A stretch of 64,000 nucleotides of DNA from Phycisphaera sp. (GTDB taxonomy: Bacteria > Planctomycetota > Phycisphaerae > Phycisphaerales > Zrk34): positions 33,437 through 97,436 of the forward strand of contig WGMA01000030.1 in NCBI GenBank assembly GCA_016125285.1. The letters run 5' to 3'. The notes below the pieces were generated by a model. That model was given only the letters and a program-made list of their open reading frames with translations. It was not told the origin of the DNA and ran no database searches. Both the position numbers and the translations under genes were made by a program. Shown piece by piece: positions 52,165 to 61,352 of the stretch (positions within the stretch are counted from its first letter, which is position 1; each line of letters opens with the position of its first letter).

Positions 52165-52605
52165 ATGACCTACGCCGGTCGCCCCATCCAACCCGACGGA
52201 CGCCTGCACGGCGTGATCCTCGGCTGCCGCCGCGACGACGGCCGCTGGCTGCTGATCCGCCGCGGCGCGGGCGTCGGCGCCGCGCCGCACAAGGTCTGCT
52301 TCCCCGGCGGCGCCATCGAGCACGACGAGCCCCTCGAAGACGCCGCCCGACGCGAGGCGCGCGAAGAGCTCGGCGTCGAGGTCGAACTCATCGAACACGT
52401 CTGGCGCTACGAGCTGCCCGAACGCCCGCTCACCCTCTTCGGCTACTACGCCCGCCTCGAGTCGCACGACTTCTCGCCCTGCCCCAACGAGGTCGCCGAG
52501 ACGATGTGGCTCACCACCGACGAGATCGTCAACCACCCCGACGTGCTGCCGCACACCGACAAGTTCGTCGAGGCGCTGCTCGAAGCGGCGCATGAAAAAG
52601 GCTGA
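52165..52605 (+). CDS. Nudix hydrolase
   Basis: A 146-residue Nudix protein. The Nudix box GGAIEHDEPLEDAARREAREELGVEV has the G-x5-E-x7-REUxEExGU pattern intact, so a magnesium-dependent pyrophosphohydrolase of nucleotide or related substrates is expected. It is of the MutT-like size and has no extra domain. TACAAT at 52153-52158 lies only seven bases before the ATG, with no Shine-Dalgarno, so the mRNA is probably leaderless. The stop codon is inside a perfect palindrome that probably ends transcription. Substrate unknown. Confidence 0.9.
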   Translation: MTYAGRPIQPDGRLHGVILGCRRDDGRWLLIRRGAGVGAAPHKVCFPGGAIEHDEPLEDAARREAREELGVEVELIEHVWRYELPERPLTLFGYYARLESHDFSPCPNEVAETMWLTTDEIVNHPDVLPHTDKFVEALLEAAHEKG

Positions 52606-52627
52606 GGGATGGCCATCCCTCAGCCTT
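52598..52627. terminator. Perfect 30-bp palindrome between convergent genes
   Basis: AAGGCTGAGGGATGG is followed immediately by its reverse complement. The Nudix stop codon (52603-52605) lies within it. Symmetric, so it could stop transcription from both sides, with the Nudix gene on the plus strand and the epimerase gene ending at 52648 on the minus strand. Confidence 0.7.
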
Positions 52628-52647
52628 GCTCGTTCGTCTTTGCGTCC

Positions 52648-53487
52648 TCACCCCAGACCCACCATCTTCATCCAGATCTTCCGCTGCTCGATCATCGCCG
52701 CGATCTTGTCCTTCGGGTCCGTGCGGCACTCCAGCAGGATCCACCCGGCCCACTCGGCGTCGATGAACAGGTTCATCAGCTTCGGGTACGGGTAGTCGCC
52801 GACGTTGAACTCGCGGACGTGGCACGTGTCGCCCAGCCACTTCTTGACCATCGCGAAGTTCGCCTCGAGCCCGTCGCCCTGCAGGTCCTCGGGGTTCGAG
52901 TTCCAGCAGACCTTCACGTTCCAGTGGTCCGCGGCCTCCATGATCGCCTTGATCGTCGGCAGCTCGCAGCACGTGCCGTGCACCTCGAGGCGGATCTGCT
53001 GGCCGAACCCGCCGCCGAACTCGCCGATCTCCGCCAGCGCCTTGCCGATCTGCGCGATCGTCTTCTCGTGCGGCACGTCCTTGTGGAAGCTGTTGGGCTT
53101 GACCTTCACGCCGGAGCCGCCGATGTCGTGACTGAGGCGGATGAACGCCTTGGCGTTGTCGATGTTCTGCTTGAGCTTCTCGGGCTCCGGATCGTCGAAG
53201 TGCTCGTTGGTGCCCATGCCGATGAGCGTGACGTCGGTGGCCTCGAAGCGAGCCTTGACGTCGGCGCGCTGCGCCTTGTCGAGCGCGGGCGACACGCCGT
53301 GCTTGTGGTCGACGCGCAGCTCCACGCCGCCCAGCTGCGACTTCTCGCACGCGTCGATCAGCGTGGGCAGGTCCATGTCCTTGCCCCACAGGTACGTCAC
53401 GAGCCCGAGCTGCATGTCGACGAACTTCTTCTCTTCGGCCGCGCCGAGCAGGGCCGACCACAGTCCGCGTCGCATCATGTCACCCAT
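52648..53487 (-). CDS. Sugar phosphate isomerase/epimerase-like TIM barrel
   Basis: A 279-residue protein of the xylose isomerase-like (AP endonuclease 2-type) barrel superfamily. Candidate metal and catalytic residues are the Glu in GVELRVDHKHG, the His/Glu in LEVHGTC, the Asp/His in ADHWNVKVCWNSNPED, and Glu near LLECRTD, which fits sugar epimerases. The N-terminus MGDMMRRGLWSALLGAA is amphipathic, not a classical signal peptide. The ATG at 53487, with GGAG eight bases upstream, is preferred over the longer frame. It lies between the Nudix and M20 genes. Planctomycete genomes have many such proteins; the substrate cannot be told. Confidence 0.78.
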   Translation of the reverse strand: MGDMMRRGLWSALLGAAEEKKFVDMQLGLVTYLWGKDMDLPTLIDACEKSQLGGVELRVDHKHGVSPALDKAQRADVKARFEATDVTLIGMGTNEHFDDPEPEKLKQNIDNAKAFIRLSHDIGGSGVKVKPNSFHKDVPHEKTIAQIGKALAEIGEFGGGFGQQIRLEVHGTCCELPTIKAIMEAADHWNVKVCWNSNPEDLQGDGLEANFAMVKKWLGDTCHVREFNVGDYPYPKLMNLFIDAEWAGWILLECRTDPKDKIAAMIEQRKIWMKMVGLG

Positions 53488-53500
53488 GTCACGTGCTCCA

Positions 53501-53590
53501 TTTGGTGATCTGGTTGAATCGTGATCTGGTGATCTTAGCACGCGTCGGGGGCGACATCACCAAATCACCAAATCACAAATCACCAAATCA
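53501..53590. repeat. Inverted TTTGGTGAT / ATCACCAAA tract
   Basis: TTTGGTGATCTGG at 53501-53513 and GTGATCTGGTGATC near 53521-53534 face four TCACCAAA-type units at 53557-53588 of period 8 (one 7). The right arm contains the TGA stop of the M20 peptidase gene. Confidence 0.8.
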
Positions 53591-54769
53591 CTCCGCCGTC
53601 GCCAGCCGCAGCGCCACCCGGCACGCGGTGTGGTATTCGTCGAGGTTCAGCGTTTCGTTGACCGTGTGGATGTCGTGCTGGCCGCAGCCGAGCGTCACGC
53701 ACGGCACGCCGTGGGCGTTGATCCAGTTCGCGTCCAGCCCGCCGTTGGTCACCACCAGCTTCGGCGTCAGCCCCAGCGACGCCACCGCCGCCTTCGCCAC
53801 CGCCACCGCCGGGTCGCTGTCCGTCAGCCGGAACGACTGGTACTCGTCGCGGACGTCGAACGTCACCGTGCCCGTCTTGCCCGCGTCGTTCTTCGTCGAC
53901 TTCACCGCCGCCTTGAACGCCCGCTGATACGCGTCGACGATCCTTTTCCGGAACGCCGGGGTGTGGCTCCGCGCCTCGGCGCGCAGCGTCATCCGGTCCA
54001 TCATCACGTTCGTCGCCGCGCCGCCCTCGATCACGCCCACGTTGCTCGTCCCCGCGTAACGACCCTTGCGCACCAGCCCGTGCCAGCCGTCCGCCTCGAG
54101 CGACGCGATCGCCTTCGCCGCGATCACGCCCGCGCTGATCCCGCGCTCCGGGTGCACGCCCGCGTGCGACGCGATGCCGGTGATCTCGATCGTCATGCGA
54201 TACGCGCCCGTCGCGCCCACCGCCATGCCCCACGGCTCGCCGCCGTCCCAGTTGAACGCCATCTTCGGCCCGCCCAGCTTCGCCAGCGTCACGAACCGCG
54301 CGCCGAACAATCCGATCTCCTCCTGCACGCCGAACAGCAGCGTCAGCGGCGGGTGCGGCAGCTTGTGCTTCAGGATCGTCTCGACCGCCGTGAGCACCGT
54401 CGCGCACCCCGCGCGATCGTCCGCACCCAGCGCCGTGTGGCCCTTCGGCTTCACGAGCTTGCCGCTCTTCACCGGCGTGCACCCCACGCACAGCGGCACC
54501 GTATCCATGTGCGCCATCAGCATCCGCCGCGGCTCACGCGTGCGCCCCTTCGTGCCGGGCAGCTTGACGATCAGGTTGCCGATGTCGCCGCCGCGCGGGC
54601 TGCGCTTGTTGGCCGTGTCGAACGCGATCTGCGACGCCTTCACGCCCGCCGCCTTCAGCCGCGCGACGATCGCCGCCGCGACGTCGCCCTCGTTGCCCGA
54701 TCCGCCGCGGATCGCCATGAGCTGGATGACGAGTTTCTCCGCGGCCGCGCGATTCGGTTCGATTTGCAT
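53588..54769 (-). CDS. M20-family peptidase, PepT-like
   Basis: A 393-residue cytoplasmic zinc peptidase, most like tripeptidase PepT. Residues that bind zinc are His and Asp in LMAHMDTVP, Asp in GADDRAGCATVL, the Glu-Glu catalytic pair in FGVQEEIGLFGARF, Asp in NWDGGEPWG and His in GCGQHDIHTVNE. The lid domain (residues about 195-310, GATGAYRMTIEITGIASHAGVHPE) is present. Both domains are complete. The start is the ATG at 54769, with GGAGGA seven bases upstream. It diverges from the TDD-family gene across a diverged REP hairpin. It would help recycle peptides, like the nearby M32 enzyme. Confidence 0.9.
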   Translation of the reverse strand: MQIEPNRAAAEKLVIQLMAIRGGSGNEGDVAAAIVARLKAAGVKASQIAFDTANKRSPRGGDIGNLIVKLPGTKGRTREPRRMLMAHMDTVPLCVGCTPVKSGKLVKPKGHTALGADDRAGCATVLTAVETILKHKLPHPPLTLLFGVQEEIGLFGARFVTLAKLGGPKMAFNWDGGEPWGMAVGATGAYRMTIEITGIASHAGVHPERGISAGVIAAKAIASLEADGWHGLVRKGRYAGTSNVGVIEGGAATNVMMDRMTLRAEARSHTPAFRKRIVDAYQRAFKAAVKSTKNDAGKTGTVTFDVRDEYQSFRLTDSDPAVAVAKAAVASLGLTPKLVVTNGGLDANWINAHGVPCVTLGCGQHDIHTVNETLNLDEYHTACRVALRLATAE

Positions 54770-54831
54770 GCGTGTGTCCTCCGTTTCACCCACGCGTTTT
54801 ATACCGCGCCCCGGCATCCATCGCGCGCCCC

Positions 54832-54859
54832 GGCGCGTGTCGCTTCAGCGACACGCGCC
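54832..54859. repeat. Diverged REP hairpin, third copy of the RAYT-linked family
   Basis: GGCGCGTGTCGCTT is followed by its exact reverse-complement partner AGCGACACGCGCC with the TTCAG centre. It shares GGYGCG, TCGCTT and AGCGA with the two copies flanking the RAYT at 58134 and 58794, in the same 28-bp length. It sits between divergent genes. Confidence 0.75.
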
Positions 54860-54893
54860 AACACCGCGCCCCCGTGCATTACAATCTCGCACG

Positions 54894-55391
54894 ATGCCCA
54901 CGCCGCCGCCCACCGTCATCATCCGCCACCGCAAGGAGCGACTGTCCAAGTGCTCGCTCCACGGGCTCGAGTCGCGCCCCGACCTGTCGTTCCACACGTT
55001 CCCCGAGTTCCGCGACGGCCCGCCGCCCGACCTCACCGGCTACGTCATGCTCACGCTCGACGCGCCGCCGCTCGACGCCGACGACGAAGCCGTGCGCGAC
55101 GCGGGCCTCGTCATCATCGACGGCACCTGGCGCCTCGAGCAGCGCATCCGCCGGGCGATGCACCGCGAGCTGTTCCACTGCACGCCGCGCTCGCTGCCGA
55201 CCGGCTGGGTCACCGCCTACCCGCGACGCCAGACCGAGCAGACCGAGTGCGCCGATCCCGACCGCGGCCTGGCCTCCGTCGAGGCGCTGTACATCGCTCA
55301 CAGGTTGCTGGGGCGTAACGTCGAGGCGTTGCTCGACCACTACGTCTGGCGCGAACAGTTCTTCGAACTCAACGCGGCGCTGCTGCGGTAA
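54894..55391 (+). CDS. TDD-superfamily protein (Tsr3/DTW-like aminocarboxypropyltransferase)
   Basis: A 165-residue protein that resembles the TDD superfamily (Tsr3, DTW and DUF367), enzymes that transfer the aminocarboxypropyl group of S-adenosylmethionine to RNA bases. Features are VIIDGTWRLEQRIRRAM, with the D-x-T-W core; RSLPTGWVTAYPRRQTE, matching the R-x-LP...YPR region; and LASVEALYIAHRLLG, matching the ASVEAL helix. The N-terminus (HRKERLSKCSLHGLESRPDLSFH) has two Cys/His residues that may bind metal, as in Tsr3. RNA base modification is therefore likely, but I cannot choose rRNA or tRNA. TACAAT lies eight bases before the ATG with no Shine-Dalgarno, so a leaderless mRNA is possible. 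Confidence 0.7.
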   Translation: MPTPPPTVIIRHRKERLSKCSLHGLESRPDLSFHTFPEFRDGPPPDLTGYVMLTLDAPPLDADDEAVRDAGLVIIDGTWRLEQRIRRAMHRELFHCTPRSLPTGWVTAYPRRQTEQTECADPDRGLASVEALYIAHRLLGRNVEALLDHYVWREQFFELNAALLR

Positions 55392-55409
55392 CGATTCAAT
55401 GTTGAGCGA

Positions 55410-55426
55410 CGCCCCGCAGGGGCGTG
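55410..55426. terminator. Hairpin ACGCCCC-GCA-GGGGCGT between convergent genes
   Basis: A 7-bp perfect stem with a 3-nt loop lies between the TDD-family gene stop (55391) and the metalloprotease stop (55432). There is no T-run, so termination is uncertain. Confidence 0.5.
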
Positions 55427-55431
55427 CGCCG

Positions 55432-58110
55432 TCACTTGCCCGGCGTCAGCGCGTGCTCGATCAGCAGCTTCAGGCGGTTGTGGTGCGCCTTCGTCTCGAG
55501 GTTCGCGCCGGGGTTCTTCTGCGGGTCGGGCAGCATGCCCACGATCCGCGTCAGCTGCCACGTCGCGGCGTTGCGCGCGATGTCGTCGAACCCGCCGTCG
55601 GGGCTGCCGACGTTCGCCAGGCGGATCAGCCGCTCGACGTAATTGACCTGCACGTCCTGCCGGAACGTGTTGACGTTCACGCCGGGCTTCGTGTCCGCGG
55701 CGAAGATCGCGTCGGTCAGGTCGTTGAACATCTGCGCCACCGTGTAGGTGTTGCCGTACAGCCGCGCGTCGGTCATGCGCTCGAGCGTCGTGCTGAACGT
55801 CAGGTGGCCTAGGGCCGCGTCCTGCACCTCACGCGCCGCGTCGTGCAGGTGCGGGTCTTCAGCCTTGCCGGAGAACTCGAAGCCGCGGCGCTGCGCCCGC
55901 AGGTGCGCCAGCAACTCCGGCGGCGCTCCCAGCGCGTCGGGGGCGAACACGTGCTCGGCCAGCACCTTCAGCGCCCGCTTCTGCGTCGCCTCGTCGACCG
56001 GCGTGTAGGGCTCGCGACCCTTGTCACCCTTCGACGCCGCCGCCGCGCTGCGGTCGACGTACACGCCGCCGATGTACCGGCTCACCACCGACGCCACCGT
56101 CCGCCGGTGACGCTGCAGCGAAAAATACGCGTCGCGGATCTCCTGCAGCGAGCGCCCCTTCGCCAGGTAGCGATCCAGCAGCTTGTCGAGCGTCGCGTCG
56201 ATCAGCCTGAACCGCTGGTCGGCCCACGTCACCACGTCGCCGGTCATGTCGTTGATGTTGATGCGCGGGTCGATCCCGTTGCCCGAGCTGCGCATGTCGT
56301 CGGCGTCGTTGCCGAACAGCAGCGCCGGCTCGCTCGATCGCGCCAGGTGCGCCTCGCGCGCCGCCGGGTCGTCCAGCTCCGGCTTGTAACCGAACGTGAT
56401 CGCCCACACGTCGTACGGGCCCGGCCGATCGGTGAAGTACTGCCCCTGCTTCTCGCCGGGCAGCGCGAGGTTGATCGCCGGGTAGTCCATCACGCTGCCG
56501 GTCAGCCCGATCTTCTCGGTCTTCGCCGCGTCGTTGATCTGGTCCGGCATGAACAGGTTGCTCGCGGCCATGTTGTGGTTGAGCCCGAGCGTGTGGCCGA
56601 TCTCGTGCAGCACCAGGTAGTACAGCGACTCGCGCAGCAGCTTGTCCTGGGTGACGTCCGGCGCGCCGAACGCACGCAGCGCCGCCAGGCCCACCATCGT
56701 GTTCTCGTGCGCGAAGTGACCGGCGGCGCAGTACCGTTGGTCGCCCAGCGCCGCCAGCGCCGCGCCCTCGTCGGTGAACATCGTGCGCATCTTCACGCGG
56801 TTCGTCACGTAGATCCATTCGAGCATGATGTCCGCCCCGAGGATCTGCCCCGTGCGCGGGTTCACGAAGCTCGGCCCGTACCCGCCGAACGACGGGTCCG
56901 GCGACGACGTCCAACGCAGCACGTTGTAACGCAGGTCCCCGGCGTCCCACTCCGCGTCGTCCGGCTGCTGCTTGACCACCACCGCGTTCTTGAACCCCGC
57001 CGCCTCGAACGCCAGGTTCCACTGCAACGCCGCGGCGCGGATCGTGTCCCGCCACTGCACCGGCGTCGTGTTCTCGATCCAAAACGTGATCGGCTCGACC
57101 GGCTCGCTCAGCGGCGCCTTCGGGTCCTTCTTCCGCAGGTCCCAACGGTGGATCAGATCACGCCACGGCGTCGCCGATGTGCTGGTCATGTCGTCGACCT
57201 GCGTGGTGAAGAACCCCACGCGCTCGTCGTCGTAACGCGGCTTGTAGCCGTTGTGCGGCATCTCGATCAGCGAGTGCTGCAGCGTGATCGTCACGTAGCG
57301 CGAGTCGACCACGCCGTCTTCGGACTCGGCGCGCGCCTTCGGCGCGACGTCCGCGTAGGTGTAGTCGACGACGATGTCGGTGTTGTTGGGGTAGTTGCGG
57401 ATGCGGTTGTAACGCGTGCGCTCGTCGGACAATCCGCCGAGCTTGAAGCCGCTGTCGTTCTTCGAGTCCGACGGCTTGACCTGGTGCCACAGTTCCTTGA
57501 GGAACATGCCGTCGAGGTACACCGCGTAACACCCTTCGAGGTCGCCGTCGGACTTCTGCCCGACCGCGTGGATGGTCGGCGCGGCGAGCACGGCGGGCGA
57601 GACGTTGGCGTCGGCGGCGCGGGACAGGGCGTTGTCCTTGTCGTAGTAATACGCGGTGGGCTCGACGACGAACCGCAGGCGGTTGTAATCCTTCTGGATC
57701 GTGAACACGCGCGACCCGCGGAAGCTGCCGCGGAACAGCCCGAGCCGCGCCACGCCGTTCTCGACGTACGTGAAGTGGATGTACTCCTTGCCGATCTGCT
57801 CCGGCCGGATGATCGCGTACACCCAGCCCTTCTCGCGGTGGCGGTACAGGTCGAACAGCCCGGGGATGTGGTCGCAGTACTTGACGATGTCGGCGACGGT
57901 CTTGGGCGCGTCGGACGCCTTCTTTTCGTCGTCCTTCTTCGTGTCGGTCTTCTTGTCCTTCTCATCGGGCTGCGCGGCCTTGTCGACCTTGTCCGGCTCG
58001 TCGCCGGGCTTGTCGGGCTTGTCCCCGTCGTCTGCCCGCAGAGCGCCGGGGGCGGCAAACAGGAGCGACAGGAGCAGCAGGGCGGTGAGGGTGAGGCGAT
58101 AGGGGCTCAT
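55432..58110 (-). CDS. Exported zinc metalloprotease with DUF5117/DUF5118-type domains
   Basis: An 892-residue secreted metalloprotease. The signal peptide (LTALLLLSLLFAAPGALRA) is followed by a very charged linker (residues about 28-68, Lys/Asp-rich, KDKKTDTKKDDEKK). Residues about 70-450 carry the DUF5118/DUF5117 region (IIRPEQIGKEYIHFTYV; ITLQHSLIEMP; PITFWIENTTPVQWRDTI). The zinc motif HEIGHTLGLNH, full HExxHxxGxxH, lies at about residue 501. The rest (to 892) is a helical C-terminal region. The family is widespread in Bacteroidetes and planctomycetes, with substrates unknown. GGAG six bases before the ATG at 58110 supports this start. It lies next to a REP-flanked RAYT gene. Confidence 0.9.
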   Translation of the reverse strand: MSPYRLTLTALLLLSLLFAAPGALRADDGDKPDKPGDEPDKVDKAAQPDEKDKKTDTKKDDEKKASDAPKTVADIVKYCDHIPGLFDLYRHREKGWVYAIIRPEQIGKEYIHFTYVENGVARLGLFRGSFRGSRVFTIQKDYNRLRFVVEPTAYYYDKDNALSRAADANVSPAVLAAPTIHAVGQKSDGDLEGCYAVYLDGMFLKELWHQVKPSDSKNDSGFKLGGLSDERTRYNRIRNYPNNTDIVVDYTYADVAPKARAESEDGVVDSRYVTITLQHSLIEMPHNGYKPRYDDERVGFFTTQVDDMTSTSATPWRDLIHRWDLRKKDPKAPLSEPVEPITFWIENTTPVQWRDTIRAAALQWNLAFEAAGFKNAVVVKQQPDDAEWDAGDLRYNVLRWTSSPDPSFGGYGPSFVNPRTGQILGADIMLEWIYVTNRVKMRTMFTDEGAALAALGDQRYCAAGHFAHENTMVGLAALRAFGAPDVTQDKLLRESLYYLVLHEIGHTLGLNHNMAASNLFMPDQINDAAKTEKIGLTGSVMDYPAINLALPGEKQGQYFTDRPGPYDVWAITFGYKPELDDPAAREAHLARSSEPALLFGNDADDMRSSGNGIDPRININDMTGDVVTWADQRFRLIDATLDKLLDRYLAKGRSLQEIRDAYFSLQRHRRTVASVVSRYIGGVYVDRSAAAASKGDKGREPYTPVDEATQKRALKVLAEHVFAPDALGAPPELLAHLRAQRRGFEFSGKAEDPHLHDAAREVQDAALGHLTFSTTLERMTDARLYGNTYTVAQMFNDLTDAIFAADTKPGVNVNTFRQDVQVNYVERLIRLANVGSPDGGFDDIARNAATWQLTRIVGMLPDPQKNPGANLETKAHHNRLKLLIEHALTPGK

Positions 58111-58133
58111 CAAGCACTCCGATCAACGGGGTG

Positions 58134-58161
58134 GGTGCGACTCGCTTAAGCGAGTCGCACC
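58134..58161. repeat. REP hairpin upstream side of RAYT
   Basis: GGTGCGACTCGCTT followed directly by its exact reverse complement, a perfect 28-bp palindrome, lies 8 bp from the 3' end of the RAYT gene. Confidence 0.9.
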
Positions 58162-58169
58162 GGAGATTC

Positions 58170-58763
58170 TCATTTGTTCCGCGGGCGCTGATAACGCGGA
58201 TAGGGCACGTTCGGCATGAACGCGTCATGGGCCAACGCCCACCGCACGCGGTCATTCAAGTCAGCGTAGACACGCGTGTGCGGGTAGTCACGGTAGTCCG
58301 CCACGTACCCGTGCCGCTGACCTTGCCGAAGAGTATACGCCCACGCGAGCCGACATTGCGCTTCGTCGCGGATGCATCCGTCGAAGTATTCCTTGCCGAG
58401 ATCGTCCCGCCAGAAATCGTCGCGCCGCTCGGGCAGCAGGTCGTTGACGAGCTTCGCGACCGAGCCGTGCAGTCGCTGCATCATCGACTTGATGGCGTCG
58501 CCAGACGTGTTGTAACCCAGTGCGTGATAGTGATTATCGAGCACGGACACGACCCACGGCTCGAATGCTGCCTGCGCGGTGTAGTGCTCGAAGCGAGCCC
58601 AGAAGATGGACTTCGCCTCGTCCGCCGCGAGCGCGGGGAATCGGTCGCGGCAGCGGGCGGTGATGAAGTAGACCTGGTTGTCGACGTACCAGTGTTCGAA
58701 GCGGTGTCCGCGCGAGCTGCGCTCGCGGCGCGTGCGCGAAAACTTGTCGATGCGCTTGGGCAT
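58170..58763 (-). mobile_element. REP-associated tyrosine transposase (RAYT, TnpA_REP-like)
   Basis: A 197-residue Y1/HUH nuclease of the RAYT group, which nicks and mobilises REP hairpins. VYFITARCRDRF begins the domain, DNHYHALG carries the His-x-His motif that binds metal, and the AYTLRQGQRHGYVADYRDYPH region, equivalent to the usual Y-x3-NP, contains the catalytic Tyr. The length is typical. The gene is bracketed by two almost identical 28-bp REP hairpins at 58134-58161 and 58794-58821, with a diverged relative at 54832. The start is the ATG at 58763. RAYTs are usually single-copy and vertically inherited; whether this one is active cannot be told. Confidence 0.9.
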
Positions 58764-58793
58764 GTCGGTCCCCCGGAAAGAGGAAATAAAAAA

Positions 58794-58821
58794 GGTGCGA
58801 CTCGCTGAAGCGAGTCGCACC
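58794..58821. repeat. REP hairpin on the start side of RAYT
   Basis: GGTGCGACTCGCTG followed by AAGCGAGTCGCACC; it differs from the 58134 copy by one base at the centre. Confidence 0.9.
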
Positions 58822-58849
58822 CTGAATGTAGATCGGTTTGTAGCGGGTG

Positions 58850-59899
<1,050 letters not shown>

Positions 59900-60249
59900 G
59901 GTGGTAGCCTCGTTCCTGCGTAAAAGCGGGTTGTGTAACGGTCTATGGCCGGGTAGGCGTGCCTGTGCCTCCCGGGTACACCGGGCCGGCCAACGAATCA
60001 ATACAACAATCGGGGCCCAATATAACGCCAGCGGACCCGCGTCACAAGATTGTGCTGCGCGTCACGATTGCGTGAAGCCGGTGAGGCGATCGCCGCGTCG
60101 CGCCGCCGACGGACGCGCCCGATGAACCAGATCGACGAAAAAATCGCTCCAGATACTGGACGCCGGCCCGAACCGGAACTAATGTGGATACGTACGATTC
60201 CTCAGGGCGTGAGCGAGTCCGTACCACCTCAGACATGAGGAGCGTTGTC
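59900..60249. other. Intergenic region between divergent aldolase and exported-protein genes
   Basis: The fbaA promoter lies at 60019-60047. A GGAACT motif at 60175-60180 is reminiscent of extracytoplasmic-sigma -35 boxes but has no supported -10. No gene or RNA structure is recognised here. Confidence 0.6.
60019..60047 (-). promoter_or_regulatory. sigma-70-type promoter for fbaA
   Basis: On the minus strand TTGTGA (60042-60047) and TATATT (60019-60024) are 17 bp apart, giving a leader of roughly 110 nt before the aldolase ATG. Confidence 0.6.
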
Positions 60250-61311
60250 ATGTCATCCCTGTCACCTGTTGCGCGTATCGTGAACCGTCGGTCCTGCGTG
60301 TTGGTGCTGGCGCTGGTCGGCGCGGTCGGCCTTGGCTTCGCCGTCACGCCCGAGGCCCACGCCGGCGGACGCACCAGCGTGTCGTTCGGCTACCACGGCG
60401 ACTCGCACGGCCACTCCGGCATCTCCTTCGGCATCGGCTTCAACTCGTCGTCGCACGGCCGGTACTACGACCGCGGCTGCTATGCGCCGTCGTATTACCA
60501 CAGCTACAGCTACAGCCGCTCGTACTGCCCGCCGACGTATTACCGCTCGTATACCTACTGCCCGCCGCCGGTGACCCGCGTGTACTACACGCCCGCCCCG
60601 ACGCGCGTCGTCTACGTCGACCCCGCCCCGGCCCCCGTCACGCACTGCGTGATCAAGGTCTACCCCGGCTCGACCACCCGCTACTGCACCACCCATCGCT
60701 ACGGTGACCCCGCCTGCGACCTGTGCTCCAGCGCCGCCACCACGCAGGTCTACACCACGTCCGCCCCGGTCGTCGAGACCGCACGCACCTACGTCTACAG
60801 CTACAACGACGAGGCCCCCGCCAAGGCCGTCCCGCAGCCGACCGTCGCAGACGACGGCTGGGCCGCGCTGAAGTACGGCGACGCCCACGACGCCGCCGCC
60901 GCCTTCGCCCAGGAAGCCGAGCAGTACCCCAGCCGCGGCCTGCCGCGCATCGGCTGTGCGATCGCCAAGTCGAACGTCGGCGACGACAACGCCGCCGTGT
61001 TCGCCATGCGGACCGCCGTAAAGCTCGACGCCGCAAGCCTCGACCGCGTGCCGATCGATCAGCCCCTGCGTGACAAGTGCGCCCTGATGATCGCCCGCTA
61101 CCGCGACAAGACGCAGTACACCTGCTCGAAGACCGACGCGCTGTTCATGGCCGCCGCCACGCACTACGTCCTCGGCGAGTACGCCAACGCCAACAGCGCC
61201 ATCCGCGCCGCGATCGACGGCGGACACGACAACAGCGAGTCCGCCGCCGTCCTCGCCCGCATGATCGACACGCGACTCAACGGCGCCTACCAGTACCGCT
61301 ACGAGAACTGA
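60250..61311 (+). CDS. Exported Tyr/Ser-rich protein with TPR-like C-terminus
   Basis: A 353-residue exported protein of unknown function. The signal peptide (SCVLVLALVGAVGLGFAVTPEAHA) precedes a Gly/Ser/His-rich stretch and a region (residues about 60-115) crowded with Tyr, Ser, Cys and Pro (YHSYSYSRSYCPP), resembling low-complexity surface or extracellular-matrix proteins. Residues about 195-353 are helical and repeat-like (AALKYGDAHDAAAAFAQEA; ALFMAAATHYVLGEYANANSAI), similar to TPR units. GAGGAG before the ATG at 60250 decides the start. An intrinsic terminator follows. The Cys content suggests disulfides outside the cytoplasm. Confidence 0.75.
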   Translation: MSSLSPVARIVNRRSCVLVLALVGAVGLGFAVTPEAHAGGRTSVSFGYHGDSHGHSGISFGIGFNSSSHGRYYDRGCYAPSYYHSYSYSRSYCPPTYYRSYTYCPPPVTRVYYTPAPTRVVYVDPAPAPVTHCVIKVYPGSTTRYCTTHRYGDPACDLCSSAATTQVYTTSAPVVETARTYVYSYNDEAPAKAVPQPTVADDGWAALKYGDAHDAAAAFAQEAEQYPSRGLPRIGCAIAKSNVGDDNAAVFAMRTAVKLDAASLDRVPIDQPLRDKCALMIARYRDKTQYTCSKTDALFMAAATHYVLGEYANANSAIRAAIDGGHDNSESAAVLARMIDTRLNGAYQYRYEN

Positions 61312-61352
61312 GTCACACCCGTACAGGTACAGGATCGGCAACGATCCTTACG

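Noticed and set aside
55843..58149. A 768-codon plus-strand frame opposite the metalloprotease
   Set aside because: Shadow frame; composition is repetitive Arg/Val and it overlaps the signal peptide of the real gene.
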